NCBI RefSeq assembly: GCF_001552195.1
Contig: NZ_BCQS01000039.1
Location: 1 to 64,000, forward strand
Length of the DNA: 64,000 nucleotides
From: Actinomadura latina NBRC 106108
Lineage (GTDB): Bacteria; Actinomycetota; Actinomycetes; Streptosporangiales; Streptosporangiaceae
Direction of reading: 5' to 3'
How positions within the stretch are numbered: the stretch's first letter is position 1; each line of letters begins with the position of its first letter. The notes beneath the pieces are model-generated. The model saw only the letters and a list, made by a program, of their open reading frames with translations, had not been told where the DNA came from and made no database searches. The position numbers and the translations under genes were made by a program. Shown one piece after another: positions 18,277-26,356 of the stretch.

Positions 18277-19296
18277 TCAGGCGGGGATCACGCACACCGG
18301 TGCCGGGACGCTCAGAGGCTGTCCGACCGGCGCCGGGACGCCGTCCGCGCCGATGCGGAACGTCGTGATCGTGTCGCTCCGCTCGTTCGCGACGTGCATC
18401 CACGCGCCGTCCACGTGCAGGTCGCGCGGCCAGTGCCCGCCCGCGGGGACGTCGGCGACCGGCCTGAGCGCCGCGCCGCCGTCCAGCACCCGGTGGGCCG
18501 TCACGACGTCCGCGCCGCGCATCGAGGTGTAGACGTGGCGGCCGCCGTCCCCGAGCTTGATCGCCGCGCCCAGGGCCCCGCCGCCCGCGGGCCCGGCCGT
18601 CGCGGGCGACTCCGCCACGACCTCCAGCGCCGCGTGGCCGCCCAGCGGGCGCAGGACGAGGACCGCGGCGGCCAGCTCCGCCAGGACGAGCACGTGCCCG
18701 CTCGGGTGGACCACCAGGTGCCGAGGCCCGTACCCGGCCGGCAGGGGCGTCTCCCCGGCGAGCCGCAGCGCGCCGTTCTCGATCCGGAAGGAGCGGACGA
18801 GGTCGGCGCCGAGGTCGGTGGTCAGCACGGTCCCGTCCGGGGCGTGCGCGGTCATGTGGGCGTGCGGGCCCTCCTGCCGGCCGGCACGCGGGCCGGTGCC
18901 GTGCCCTTCGACCGCGCCGGCCTCTCCGGCGAACCCGCCGTCCGGGTCGAGGGCGTAGGCCCGGACCGTCCCGCACCCGTAGTCGGCGGCGACCAGGTGC
19001 GCGCCGTCCGGGGTCACGGACAGGTGGCACGGGAGCGCCCCCGCCGCCCGCCGCCCGATCTCCCGCAGCCGCGCGCCGTGCGCCCCGTAGGCCGCGACGC
19101 CGCCCTCGTCCTCCTCCCGGACCGCGTAGACGACGTCCTTCCCGGGATGGCCGGCCAGATAGGACGGGGACACCGCCTCGGCCGCGAGTTCCGGCGCGTC
19201 CAGGGCCCCGTCGGCGCGCCGCGCCACCCGGTAGATCCCCGCGCCGCCCCCGGCCTCGCCGGTGTACGTGCCCACCCAGAACGCCCGCTCGCCCAC
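18277..19296 (-). CDS. Lactonase / 6-phosphogluconolactonase-like beta-propeller
   Basis: 339 residues with repeated beta-propeller blades (SPSYLAGHPGKDVVYAV, CHLSVTPDGAHLVAADYG, GYGPRHLVVHPSGHVLVL, HWPRDLHVDGAWMHVANE). It belongs to the YbhE/Pgl lactonase family (PF10282), cytoplasmic in most members because no signal peptide is present. A GTG start at 19296 with GGGGGA about six bases upstream is chosen; the upstream part of the open frame looks non-coding. Members include 6-phosphogluconolactonase and muconate-cyclising enzymes, so the substrate stays open. Confidence 0.8.
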   Translation of the reverse strand: MGERAFWVGTYTGEAGGGAGIYRVARRADGALDAPELAAEAVSPSYLAGHPGKDVVYAVREEDEGGVAAYGAHGARLREIGRRAAGALPCHLSVTPDGAHLVAADYGCGTVRAYALDPDGGFAGEAGAVEGHGTGPRAGRQEGPHAHMTAHAPDGTVLTTDLGADLVRSFRIENGALRLAGETPLPAGYGPRHLVVHPSGHVLVLAELAAAVLVLRPLGGHAALEVVAESPATAGPAGGGALGAAIKLGDGGRHVYTSMRGADVVTAHRVLDGGAALRPVADVPAGGHWPRDLHVDGAWMHVANERSDTITTFRIGADGVPAPVGQPLSVPAPVCVIPA

Positions 19297-19409
19297 CCGG
19301 TCCCCCGATCGTGATCCGCCGCACTGAACGGCCGGAGCCGAGCCTAGCTCCGGCGGTGCGCAAGATCCTTCGCCACGGCGGCCGCCGTGTCCCCGGCCGG
19401 CCGGGGACG

Positions 19410-20207
19410 TTACTCCGCTGCCGGGCGCAGCAGGGCCTCTTGGGCGACCGAGACCAGGAGGGTGCCGTCCGCCGTGTGGAGCGTTCCGCGGGCCAGGCCG
19501 CGGGCGCCGTGGTTGGTGACCGGGTCCACCGAGTACAGGAGCCACTGGTCGACGCGCGGCGGGCGGTGGAACCACATGGCGTGGTCCAGGGTGACGGCGG
19601 TGGCGAGGCGCCTCGGCGAGCCCGGCGCGCGGGCGCTGCTGACCACGGCCATGTCCGACAGGTAGGTGACGAGGCAGGCGTGCAGCGCGGGGTCGTCGCC
19701 GACCGGCGCGGACGCCCGGATCCAGAACGGGTGCGTCATCGGGAACCCGTCGTCGCCGGGCGGGTTCACCATCCGGATGTCGAAGCCGAGCGGGTGCTTG
19801 AAGAACGACGGGAGCACCGGCTCGCTCAGCCCCTCCGGGCCCGGCACGCCCGAGGGCGGGGCGGCCTGCCAGTCGAAGCCGTCCTCCGGGTCGTGGAACG
19901 ACGCGATCAGCTCCAGGATCGGCTTGCCGCCCTGGCTCGCGGTGACGTGCCGGGTCGAGAACGAGCGGCCGTCGCGGGTGCGGGCCACGTCGAACGCCAG
20001 CGGCTCGTCCGGCGTCCCCGGGCGGATGAAGTAGGCGTGCAGGGAGTGCGGCGGGCGCCCGCCGGCGGTCAGGCACGCCGCGCGCAGGCTCTGCCCGGCG
20101 ACCTGCCCGCCGAACAGCCTCGGCCGCCCCACCGACGGCGAGGTCGCCAGGAAGGAGTCCTCGCCGAGCGGGGACAGGTCGAACATCCGCGTGATGCCGT
20201 CACTCAT
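19410..20207 (-). CDS. tesB: Acyl-CoA thioesterase II (TesB-like)
   Basis: 265 residues with two hotdog halves: FGGQVAGQSLRAACLTAGGRPPHSLHAYFIRPG in the first, and YLSDMAVVSSAR plus LDHAMWFHRPPRVDQWLLYS in the second. It hydrolyses acyl-CoA to free acid and CoA. ATG 20207 has AGGAGGG upstream; the other in-frame ATG at 20246 lacks such a site. It diverges from pgi. Length fits the family (about 285 in E. coli). Confidence 0.85.
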   Translation of the reverse strand: MSDGITRMFDLSPLGEDSFLATSPSVGRPRLFGGQVAGQSLRAACLTAGGRPPHSLHAYFIRPGTPDEPLAFDVARTRDGRSFSTRHVTASQGGKPILELIASFHDPEDGFDWQAAPPSGVPGPEGLSEPVLPSFFKHPLGFDIRMVNPPGDDGFPMTHPFWIRASAPVGDDPALHACLVTYLSDMAVVSSARAPGSPRRLATAVTLDHAMWFHRPPRVDQWLLYSVDPVTNHGARGLARGTLHTADGTLLVSVAQEALLRPAAE

Positions 20208-20411
20208 CGGGGAACCCTCCTGCCACCGGCGCCGTGGCCGCGACATTACTGGGCGGCGGGACGGGCGCGGCCATCCGGGGCGGCCTCGTGCGCGGTCTCC
20301 TGCGCGGCGGGGGACGACCCTGATACGGTCACGCGCGGTCTACCTATGATCGCCGTGGGGGCGGCGTCCGGGGGATTTCGGCGGCCGCCCCGCGAGGAGA
20401 TGAGAGAGGCA

Positions 20412-22058
20412 ATGGCTGATATCACCGAGTCGCCCGAATGGTCCGCGCTGGCCGAGCACCACGCCGCGCTCGCCGGGCGGCACCTGCGCGAGCTGTTCGC
20501 CGACGATCCGGGGCGCGCCGGCCGCATGACCGCCACCGCGGGGGACCTCCACCTGGACTACTCCAAGCACCGCGCCACGAGCGAGACGATGACGCTCCTC
20601 GCGGCGCTCGCCGAACGGTCCGGGCTGCGAGCCCGGATCGAGGCGATGTTCACCGGGGAGCACATCAACGTCAGCGAGGACCGCGCCGTCCTGCACACCG
20701 CGCTGCGGCTCCCGCCCGGCGAGGCCCTCACCGTGGACGGCCAGGACGTCGCCGGCGACGTGCACGCCGTCCTGGACAAGATGGCCGACTTCGCCGGACG
20801 CGTCCGCTCGGGGGAGTGGACGGGCTTCACCGGCAAGCGCATCACCACCGTCGTCAACATCGGCATCGGCGGCTCCGACCTCGGCCCCGCCATGGCCTAC
20901 GAGGCCCTCCGCGACTTCGCCGACGCGGGCATCTCGTGCCGGTTCGTCTCCAACATCGACCCCGCCGACATCGTGGGGAAGCTCGCCGGGCTCGACCCCG
21001 AGCAGACCCTCTTCGTGATCAGCTCCAAGACGTTCGGGACGCTGGAGACCCTCACCAACGCCAAGGCCGCGCGGCAGTGGCTGGTCGAGCGGCTCGGCGA
21101 CGGCAAGGCCGTCTCGCGGCACTTCGTCGCGGTGTCCACCAACGCCGAGCGCGTCGCCGAGTTCGGCATCGACACCGCCAACATGTTCGGCTTCTGGGAC
21201 TGGGTCGGCGGACGCTACTCCTTCGACGGCGCCATCGGCCTCTCCCTGATGATCGCGATCGGCGGCGAGGCGTTCCGCGAGATGCTCGCCGGGTTCCGGG
21301 AGATCGACGAGCACTTCCGCGCCGCGCCGTTCGAGGCGAACATGCCCGTGATCATGGGCCTGCTCGGCGTCTGGTACACCGACTTCTTCGGCGCGCAGAC
21401 CCGCGCCGTGCTGCCCTACAGCCAGCGGCTGTCCCGCTTCCCCGCCTACCTCCAGCAGCTCACCATGGAGTCCAACGGCAAGTCGGTGCGGGCCGACGGC
21501 GCGCCCGTCGTCGCCCAGACCGGCGCGATCTTCTGGGGCGAGCCCGGCACCAACGGCCAGCACGCCTTCTACCAGCTGCTGCACCAGGGCACCCGGCTCG
21601 TCCCGGCCGACTTCATCGGCTTCGCCGAGCCGTTCGAGGAGCCCGCCGCCGAAGGGCCGGCGGGCATGCACGACCTGCTCACCGCGAACATGCTCGCGCA
21701 GACGTCGGCGCTCGCGTTCGGCAAGACCGCCGAGGAGATCGCCGCCGAGGGCACGCCCGCGGGGATCGTCCCGCACAAGGTCATGCCGGGCAACCGGCCG
21801 ACCAGCACGATCCTGGTGCCGAAGCTGACCCCGAAGACCCTCGGCTCCCTCGTCGCCCTCTACGAGCACATCGTGTTCGTCGAGGGGACGATCTGGGGGA
21901 TCGACTCCTTCGACCAGTGGGGCGTCGAGCTCGGCAAGGTCATGGCGATGGACCTCGTGCCCGCGCTCACGTCCGGGGAGCCGCCGGCGCAGGCGTCCGA
22001 CGCGTCCACCGCCGCGCTCGTCCGCCGGTACCGGGAGCTGCGCGGCCGGCGGGTCTGA
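20412..22058 (+). CDS. pgi: Glucose-6-phosphate isomerase
   Basis: 548 residues, full family length. Conserved blocks: VVNIGIGGSDLGPAMAYEAL, FVISSKTFGTLETLTNA, VGGRYSFDGAIGLS (WVGGRYS), YLQQLTMESNGKSV and GTNGQHAFYQLLHQGT. It interconverts glucose-6-phosphate and fructose-6-phosphate in glycolysis. The ATG at 20412 follows a GAGAGAGG ribosome site. A hairpin at 22070-22094 ends the gene. Confidence 0.97.
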   Translation: MADITESPEWSALAEHHAALAGRHLRELFADDPGRAGRMTATAGDLHLDYSKHRATSETMTLLAALAERSGLRARIEAMFTGEHINVSEDRAVLHTALRLPPGEALTVDGQDVAGDVHAVLDKMADFAGRVRSGEWTGFTGKRITTVVNIGIGGSDLGPAMAYEALRDFADAGISCRFVSNIDPADIVGKLAGLDPEQTLFVISSKTFGTLETLTNAKAARQWLVERLGDGKAVSRHFVAVSTNAERVAEFGIDTANMFGFWDWVGGRYSFDGAIGLSLMIAIGGEAFREMLAGFREIDEHFRAAPFEANMPVIMGLLGVWYTDFFGAQTRAVLPYSQRLSRFPAYLQQLTMESNGKSVRADGAPVVAQTGAIFWGEPGTNGQHAFYQLLHQGTRLVPADFIGFAEPFEEPAAEGPAGMHDLLTANMLAQTSALAFGKTAEEIAAEGTPAGIVPHKVMPGNRPTSTILVPKLTPKTLGSLVALYEHIVFVEGTIWGIDSFDQWGVELGKVMAMDLVPALTSGEPPAQASDASTAALVRRYRELRGRRV

Positions 22059-22069
22059 CCCCCGGCGAA

Positions 22070-22094
22070 GGCCCGCCGGCCGCGCCGGCGGGCC
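22070..22094. terminator. Hairpin between pgi and the EF-hand gene
   Basis: Perfect 11-bp inverted repeat GGCCCGCCGGC / GCCGGCGGGCC with a 3-base loop, between two converging genes. There is no T-run, as is common in actinomycetes. It could serve both strands. Confidence 0.65.
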
Positions 22095-22104
22095 CGGCCG
22101 CCCG

Positions 22105-22359
22105 TCAGGCGCCGGCGGCCGGCATCGGCCCGGCCCAGCCCTGGGACTCCATGATCGCGCGGAACTCCTCGTAGGAGATGAACCCGTCGAGGTTGCTGTC
22201 CGCGCGCTCGAACCTGTCCTGCGTCTCGGCGCGGGTCCAGGAGAGCCCGAGCTCGTCCAGGACGAGCGTGAACTCCATCAGGTCGAGCTTCTGGTCGCCG
22301 CCGAGGTCCGCCTGCGTGAACAGCGCGAGAAGGTCGTCCCCGGTCGGTCGTGTCGTCAT
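22105..22359 (-). CDS. Small EF-hand calcium-binding protein
   Basis: 84 residues with two EF-hand regions. The second loop is canonical (DSNLDGFISYEE: D1, N3, D5, G6, E12). The first loop (DLGGDQKLDLME) has D1, D5, D9 and E12 but lacks the Gly at position 6 and has Gly at 3, so its calcium affinity may be altered. No signal peptide or membrane segment is seen. Similar small calmodulin-like proteins occur in actinomycetes, with roles mostly unknown. It converges on pgi. Confidence 0.85.
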   Translation of the reverse strand: MTTRPTGDDLLALFTQADLGGDQKLDLMEFTLVLDELGLSWTRAETQDRFERADSNLDGFISYEEFRAIMESQGWAGPMPAAGA

Positions 22360-22932
22360 CTCGCTCCTCGTTCTGTCCGATGGTAGCCACGCATCATGTC
22401 ATAGCGAGCGAAGAGGGCCATATGCGAAACGCCGCAGGAAGAGCCCATGTTCCGGGCTAGTCATCCCCGGTCAGCTCGGGGACGCGGTGCCGGTAGCGCG
22501 TGAGCAGCGCGGCGTTCGCCGCGTCGCCGCCGGGGACGTTCGCGCTCGTCCAGCGCGGCGGGTCCGCTCCGCGCTCCGCCGCGAGGTCGTCCAGGCCGGC
22601 CAGCACCCGCGACCACGCGTACGCGGCGAGGATCGTGGAGGCCGCCGCGGTGCGCGGCTCCGCCGCCGGATGCAGCACGTCGCCCGGCGGGACGCGCGGG
22701 CCAGGCCGGCAGCGGGTCGGCCGGGCCGTTGCCAGGATGTCCGAACCCGACCGCCGCCGCCAGCCGGGTCGCGCCCGGGAATCTCCTCCGTACCTGGAGC
22801 GGAGAACTCCAAGAAGACGAGGCCCGGGTGGGTGGACGGACGACATCCGGTTGTACGTTCCTAGATAAAGAACGTCCGAGGTGGGGGCTAGGGTCCGGGA
22901 GATCTTGCCCATGCCTCGCCACGGGGGGCCTC
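22360..22932. other. 573-base gap with a possible decayed ORF
   Basis: This stretch lies between the EF-hand gene and the PfkB gene. The minus strand is open from 22912 to 22457 (151 residues). Only its last ~65 residues (AAASTILAAYAWSRVLAGLDDL through YRHRVPELTGDD) look protein-like; the upstream part is arginine/proline-rich and its frame seems interrupted. I do not recognise the family. It is best read as a remnant or a chance ORF. The start of the region should hold the EF-hand promoter and the end that of the PfkB gene. Confidence 0.4.
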
Positions 22933-24048
22933 GTGACTCAGCAGACCGCGACGGGACGGGCGCCCGAGCCGTCCCTCACCGACCCCTGCGCGGAGCGGGA
23001 GCCGGCGGGGGAGCGGCTGCGCGGCGGCGGGGACGGCCCGCGGCTGGACGTGTTCCTGTCCGGCCAGGTCTTCATGGACATGATCTTCACCGGGCTGCCG
23101 GGGCTGCCGCCGCCCGGCACCGAGATCGTCACCGACGGGCTCGGCTCGGCGCCCGGCGGCGTCGCCAACATCGCGGTCGCGATGAGCCGGCTGGGCCTGC
23201 GGGTCGGGCTGGCGGCGCCGTTCGGCGACGACATGTTCGGCGCCTACCTGTGGCGGACCCTCGCCGAGCAGGAGGGCGTCGACCTCGGGCTGTCGCGGCG
23301 GGTGCGCGGCTGGTCGACGCCCGTCACCGTGTCGATGGCCTACGACTCCGACCGCAGCATGGTGACGTTCGCCAAGCCCGTCCCGCCCCCGCTGGACGAC
23401 CTGGGGGCGGCGCCGCCGGACGCGCGGGCGTGCTTCGTGGACGTCGACCGCCCGGTGCCGCCGTGGGCGGCCGGGATGCGCGCGCGCGGAGCGCTGGTGT
23501 TCGGCGACCTCGGCTGGGACCAGACCGGCGCCTGGCCGGCCGAGGTCCTCGACCGGCTCGCGCACGTGGACGTGTTCCTGCCGAACGCCGGCGAGGCGAT
23601 GGCCTACACCCGGACCGGCACCCCGGCGGACGCTGCCGAGGCGCTCGCCGAGCGGGTTCCGGTGGTCGTGGTGAAGCGCGGCGGGGACGGCGCCATCGCG
23701 ATCGACGCGCGGACGGGGGAGCGGGCCGAGGTCGGCGCCCTGCCGGTGGAGGCGCTCGACCCGACGGGCGCGGGCGACGTGTTCGCCGCCGGGTTCGTGT
23801 TCGGCACGCTCGCCGGGCTGCCGCTCGCCGAGCGGCTCCGGTTCGCGAACCTGTGCGCCGGGTTGTCGGTGCGGCACCGCAGCGGCTCGCTGGGCTCGCC
23901 GTGCTGGGGCGAGATCGCCGCGTTCGGCGAGTCGGCGGAGGTCTCCGAGGCGGTGCTGGCGGAGTACGCGTTCGTCGTCCCGTTCATCCCGGACACGGCG
24001 GACGACTCGCCCGTCCGAGCCGAGCCCACGCTGCGCAAGCAGCACTAG
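22933..24048 (+). CDS. PfkB-family sugar kinase
   Basis: 371 residues with the PfkB N-terminal motif GLGSAPGGVANIAVAMSRLGLRVGLAAPFGDD and the C-terminal anion hole/catalytic base DPTGAGDVFAAGF (Asp of GAGD). Members phosphorylate sugars or nucleosides with ATP; the substrate is not clear. The GTG at 22933 has GGGGGG upstream; about 35 variable residues precede the conserved domain. Its stop overlaps the stop of the converging AraC gene by a few bases. Confidence 0.85.
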   Translation: MTQQTATGRAPEPSLTDPCAEREPAGERLRGGGDGPRLDVFLSGQVFMDMIFTGLPGLPPPGTEIVTDGLGSAPGGVANIAVAMSRLGLRVGLAAPFGDDMFGAYLWRTLAEQEGVDLGLSRRVRGWSTPVTVSMAYDSDRSMVTFAKPVPPPLDDLGAAPPDARACFVDVDRPVPPWAAGMRARGALVFGDLGWDQTGAWPAEVLDRLAHVDVFLPNAGEAMAYTRTGTPADAAEALAERVPVVVVKRGGDGAIAIDARTGERAEVGALPVEALDPTGAGDVFAAGFVFGTLAGLPLAERLRFANLCAGLSVRHRSGSLGSPCWGEIAAFGESAEVSEAVLAEYAFVVPFIPDTADDSPVRAEPTLRKQH

Positions 24049-24980
24049 CGCGAGCCGGCGCGGTACTCCTGCGGGCTGGCGCCGTACTCGCGCTTGAACG
24101 CGGTGCTCAGTGCGAACGCGCTGCCGTAGCCGACCCGGCGCGCGATGGCGTCCAGCGTCGCGTCGCTCTCGCGCAGCATGTCGGCGGCTTGGGCGAGGCG
24201 GATGCCGGTCAGGTACGCCATGGGCGGCTCGCCGATCAGCGTCGTGAACCGCTGTGCGAGCGCGGCGCGGGACACCCCGACCTCCGCGGCCAGGTCCGCG
24301 ACCGTCCACGGACGCGCAAGGCCGGCGTGCAGGAGCCGCAGCGCCGGGCCGGCGACGGCGTCGCCGTGGGCGCGGTACCAGCCGGGGGCCTCGGCGCCGG
24401 GGCGGGAGAACCAGGCGCGCAGCGTCGCGATGAGCAGCAGGTCGAGGAGCCGGTCGAGGACGACGTCCTGGCCGGGCTCGTCCTTGCCGATCTCCTCGCC
24501 GAGCACGTCGACGAGCGGCGACTTCCAGGTGTCGCCGCGGACGATCGCGATCGGCGGCAGCGCGGACAGCAGCCGCTGGGTCACGGCGCCGCGCATCTGG
24601 TAGGTGCCGATCAGCATGACCGCCGTCCCGGTGGGGTCGTTGCCCCAGGCGCGGACGCCGAGGTCCATCGCCTCCGACAGGCTCGTCCCGTCCGGGGTGG
24701 TGCAGCGCTGCCCGGGATGGATGACGATCTGCGGCTCGGTCGCCGGGTGGTCGCTGACCGTGTACGGGTCGGGCCCCCGGAAGACGACCATGTCGCCGGG
24801 GCCGGCGCGCTGCGGCTCATCGTCGTCGGGGATGAGCCACGCGTCGTCCCTGACCATGGAGAGCAGCGTGAGCGGCGCCTCGTCCTGGATGCGGATCGAC
24901 CAGGGCGGGGCGAGGGTCGAGCGGAGCATGAACGCCCCCCGGGCGCGAGGCCCGTCGAGGAGGTCGGCGAGAGCGTCCAT
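24045..24980 (-). CDS. AraC-family regulator with cupin sensor domain
   Basis: 311 residues. The N-terminal half is a cupin-like sensor (PDPYTVSDHPATEPQIVIHPGQRC). The C-terminal ~100 residues hold two helix-turn-helix units: WTVADLAAEVGVSRAALAQRFTTLIGEPPMAYLTGIRL and DAIARRVGYGSAFALSTAFKREYGASPQEYR. This AraC subgroup often controls a divergently read oxidoreductase gene. Here the divergent gene seems to have been cut by a transposon end after 19 codons, leaving the regulator without its usual neighbour. Confidence 0.9.
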   Translation of the reverse strand: MDALADLLDGPRARGAFMLRSTLAPPWSIRIQDEAPLTLLSMVRDDAWLIPDDDEPQRAGPGDMVVFRGPDPYTVSDHPATEPQIVIHPGQRCTTPDGTSLSEAMDLGVRAWGNDPTGTAVMLIGTYQMRGAVTQRLLSALPPIAIVRGDTWKSPLVDVLGEEIGKDEPGQDVVLDRLLDLLLIATLRAWFSRPGAEAPGWYRAHGDAVAGPALRLLHAGLARPWTVADLAAEVGVSRAALAQRFTTLIGEPPMAYLTGIRLAQAADMLRESDATLDAIARRVGYGSAFALSTAFKREYGASPQEYRAGSR

Positions 24981-25061
24981 GGGGCAAGCGTAGACGCTCG
25001 CGTATGGAGGCGAGCTTCTCGACGATGGTCGCTGAAACCGCCGCCCTGTTGACTCAAGGGC

Positions 25062-25121
25062 ATGACGAACACGGCGGTGGCTCCGGCCGGCGGTATCTGC
25101 AACGGAATGGAGCGACGTTGA
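25062..25121 (+). pseudogene. Truncated 5' end of the gene divergent from araC
   Basis: An ATG opens MTNTAVAPAGGICNGMERR and then stops at TGA exactly where the TnpB right-end-like sequence begins (25118). The position, divergent from and close to the AraC gene, suggests the start of its target gene, cut by the element. Too short to assign a family, and it may be chance. Confidence 0.35.
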
Positions 25122-25152
25122 CGTCCTCCCCTGCCTGAAGGCGAGAGATTCC
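25118..25152 (-). repeat. Right-end-like hairpin of the second TnpB element
   Basis: Read on the minus strand the sequence is GGAATCTCTCGCCTTCAGG followed by CAGGGGAGGACGTCAA, the typical fold and TCAA boundary of IS200/IS605 TnpB right ends. It lies 10 bases beyond the stop of the zinc-finger fragment at 25163. Confidence 0.65.
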
Positions 25153-25162
25153 AACCCGTCCC

Positions 25163-26013
25163 CTATATGGAGAGGAGAGCGGGTTGAGGTTCGCGGTTCA
25201 TCGGCCCGCCCGATGGCGTGCCTCCCCGCGCGGCCACCGTGCGTCCCACGGCGGTGTCTTTGATGTTGCGGGCGGCGTTGACGTCGGCGTTGGCCCGGTG
25301 CCCGCAGGCCACGCACCGGAACACCGCTTGGCTCTCGCGGTTGTCCCGGGCGCGGTGCCCGCACGCCTTACAGGTCTGCGACGTGTACGCCGGGTCGACC
25401 CGGACGACCCGTCCTGGTGCCTTTGGCGGAGCGGGTCATGCCCCGTATGTTCAAGTCCTCGACGGCGATGACGTCGAACCGGCGCGCCAGATCCGTCGAG
25501 GTCTTCTCCACCCAGTCCCTGCGGCGGTCGGCCTCACGCGCCTTGAGCCGGGCTATGGCGGCCTTGACGCGGGCACGGCGGTTGGATCCCCGGTCCGCGC
25601 GGGCCAGGCGGCGCAGCAACCGGCGGCACCCGCACCTCACCCGTGCGGCGCGACAACCGCCGCACCTCCCAGGCACGGCCGCGGGCCCCCACGATCCGGA
25701 ACCCCTCATGCACCCCGGCCTTACGCCAGGTGGGGCGGCGGTGCGTACCGGCGAAGAAGTTCGCCATCGCCTGCGCGAAGTCCCTGAGCGCCTGCTGCTG
25801 CACCGTCTGCGAACCCGCCGCCAGCCACGGGTTGGCGGCGCGGGCCTCGGTGAGCTGGCGGGCCTGCGCGCCATACCCCGGCGCCGGGCCGCGCCGCGGC
25901 GTCCACCAGGCGTGCTGTTCAACGGCCAGGTTCCAGACGTACCGGGCGTGCGAGCAATGCTCCAGCAGCCCCGCCTCCTGGGCAGGGGCCGGACACAACC
26001 GGTACCGCGACAC
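25163..26013 (-). pseudogene. TnpB-type nuclease, deleted and frameshifted
   Basis: Three parts of a TnpB appear in order but in different frames. The N-terminus from GTG 26013 reads VSRYRLCPAPAQEAGLLEHCSHARYVWNLAVEQ through GFRIVGARGRAWEVRRLSRRTGEVRVP. Next, after an apparent deletion that removed RuvC-I, comes LLRRLARADRGSNRRARVKAAIARLK with the RuvC-II segment VIAVEDLNIRGMTRSAKGT. A further shift then gives the zinc finger CKACGHRARDN...CVACGH and RuvC-III NADVNAARNI, with a stop at 25163. It cannot make an active nuclease. Ends at 25118-25152 and perhaps 26091-26122 mark the element. Confidence 0.85.
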
Positions 26014-26090
26014 GCCTCGCAACCTACCGACCACCACCGACAAAACCCCGACCGACGAAACCAGGAGGCCGAAGTGCCGCACCGTGCCGC

Positions 26091-26122
26091 GTTTCCTCCC
26101 CGCCCTCAAGGACGGGGTCTCC
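26091..26122 (-). repeat. Element-end-like hairpin upstream of the second TnpB
   Basis: On the minus strand: GGAGACCCCGTCC, TTGAGG, GCGGGGAGGAAAC. This is the same kind of foldback as the right ends but lies on the 5' side of the tnpB remnant. It could be the left end or the right end of an older nested element. Confidence 0.45.
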
Positions 26123-26266
26123 ACGCTGTAGGTATCCGATGAACCCGTTGCCGGCTTCCCCTCCCCCACCGGATGCCTCCCACGGTCGCGCGCCCGGTTC
26201 CCACATGCCCACAGCGGACTTTGGGACGTGGTTGCGGTTTCTCCTGCGAAAACTCGTCGGTAGCCC

Positions 26267-26315
26267 TTGACGACGACGACAAACGGGCCTAAATACAAGG
26301 GAAACAAAATCAAAC
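26267..26315 (+). promoter_or_regulatory. Promoter and possible DeoR-type operator of the hexitol PTS operon
   Basis: TTGACG (26267-26272) and TAAATA (26290-26295) are spaced by exactly 17 bases, a good housekeeping-type promoter in otherwise very GC-rich DNA. Immediately downstream lies CAAAATCAAAC (26305-26315), two CAAA steps resembling operators of DeoR-family sugar regulators. The DeoR gene at 30860 ends the same cluster, so autoregulation of the operon is plausible but unproven. The remaining sequence from 26123 to 26266 shows nothing recognisable. Confidence 0.6.
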
Positions 26316-26329
26316 GGAAGGGAAGCCAC

Positions 26330-26356
26330 ATGCTCCGGGGAACGACGGGCGCATGA
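26330..26356 (+). promoter_or_regulatory. Leader mini-ORF coupled to the PfkB kinase gene
   Basis: An ATG with a strong purine-rich site (GGAAGGGAAG) opens MLRGTTGA and its TGA overlaps the start codon of the next gene as ATGA. The kinase start itself has only GGGGAA upstream. Translation of the operon may depend on this 8-codon leader. Confidence 0.5.
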
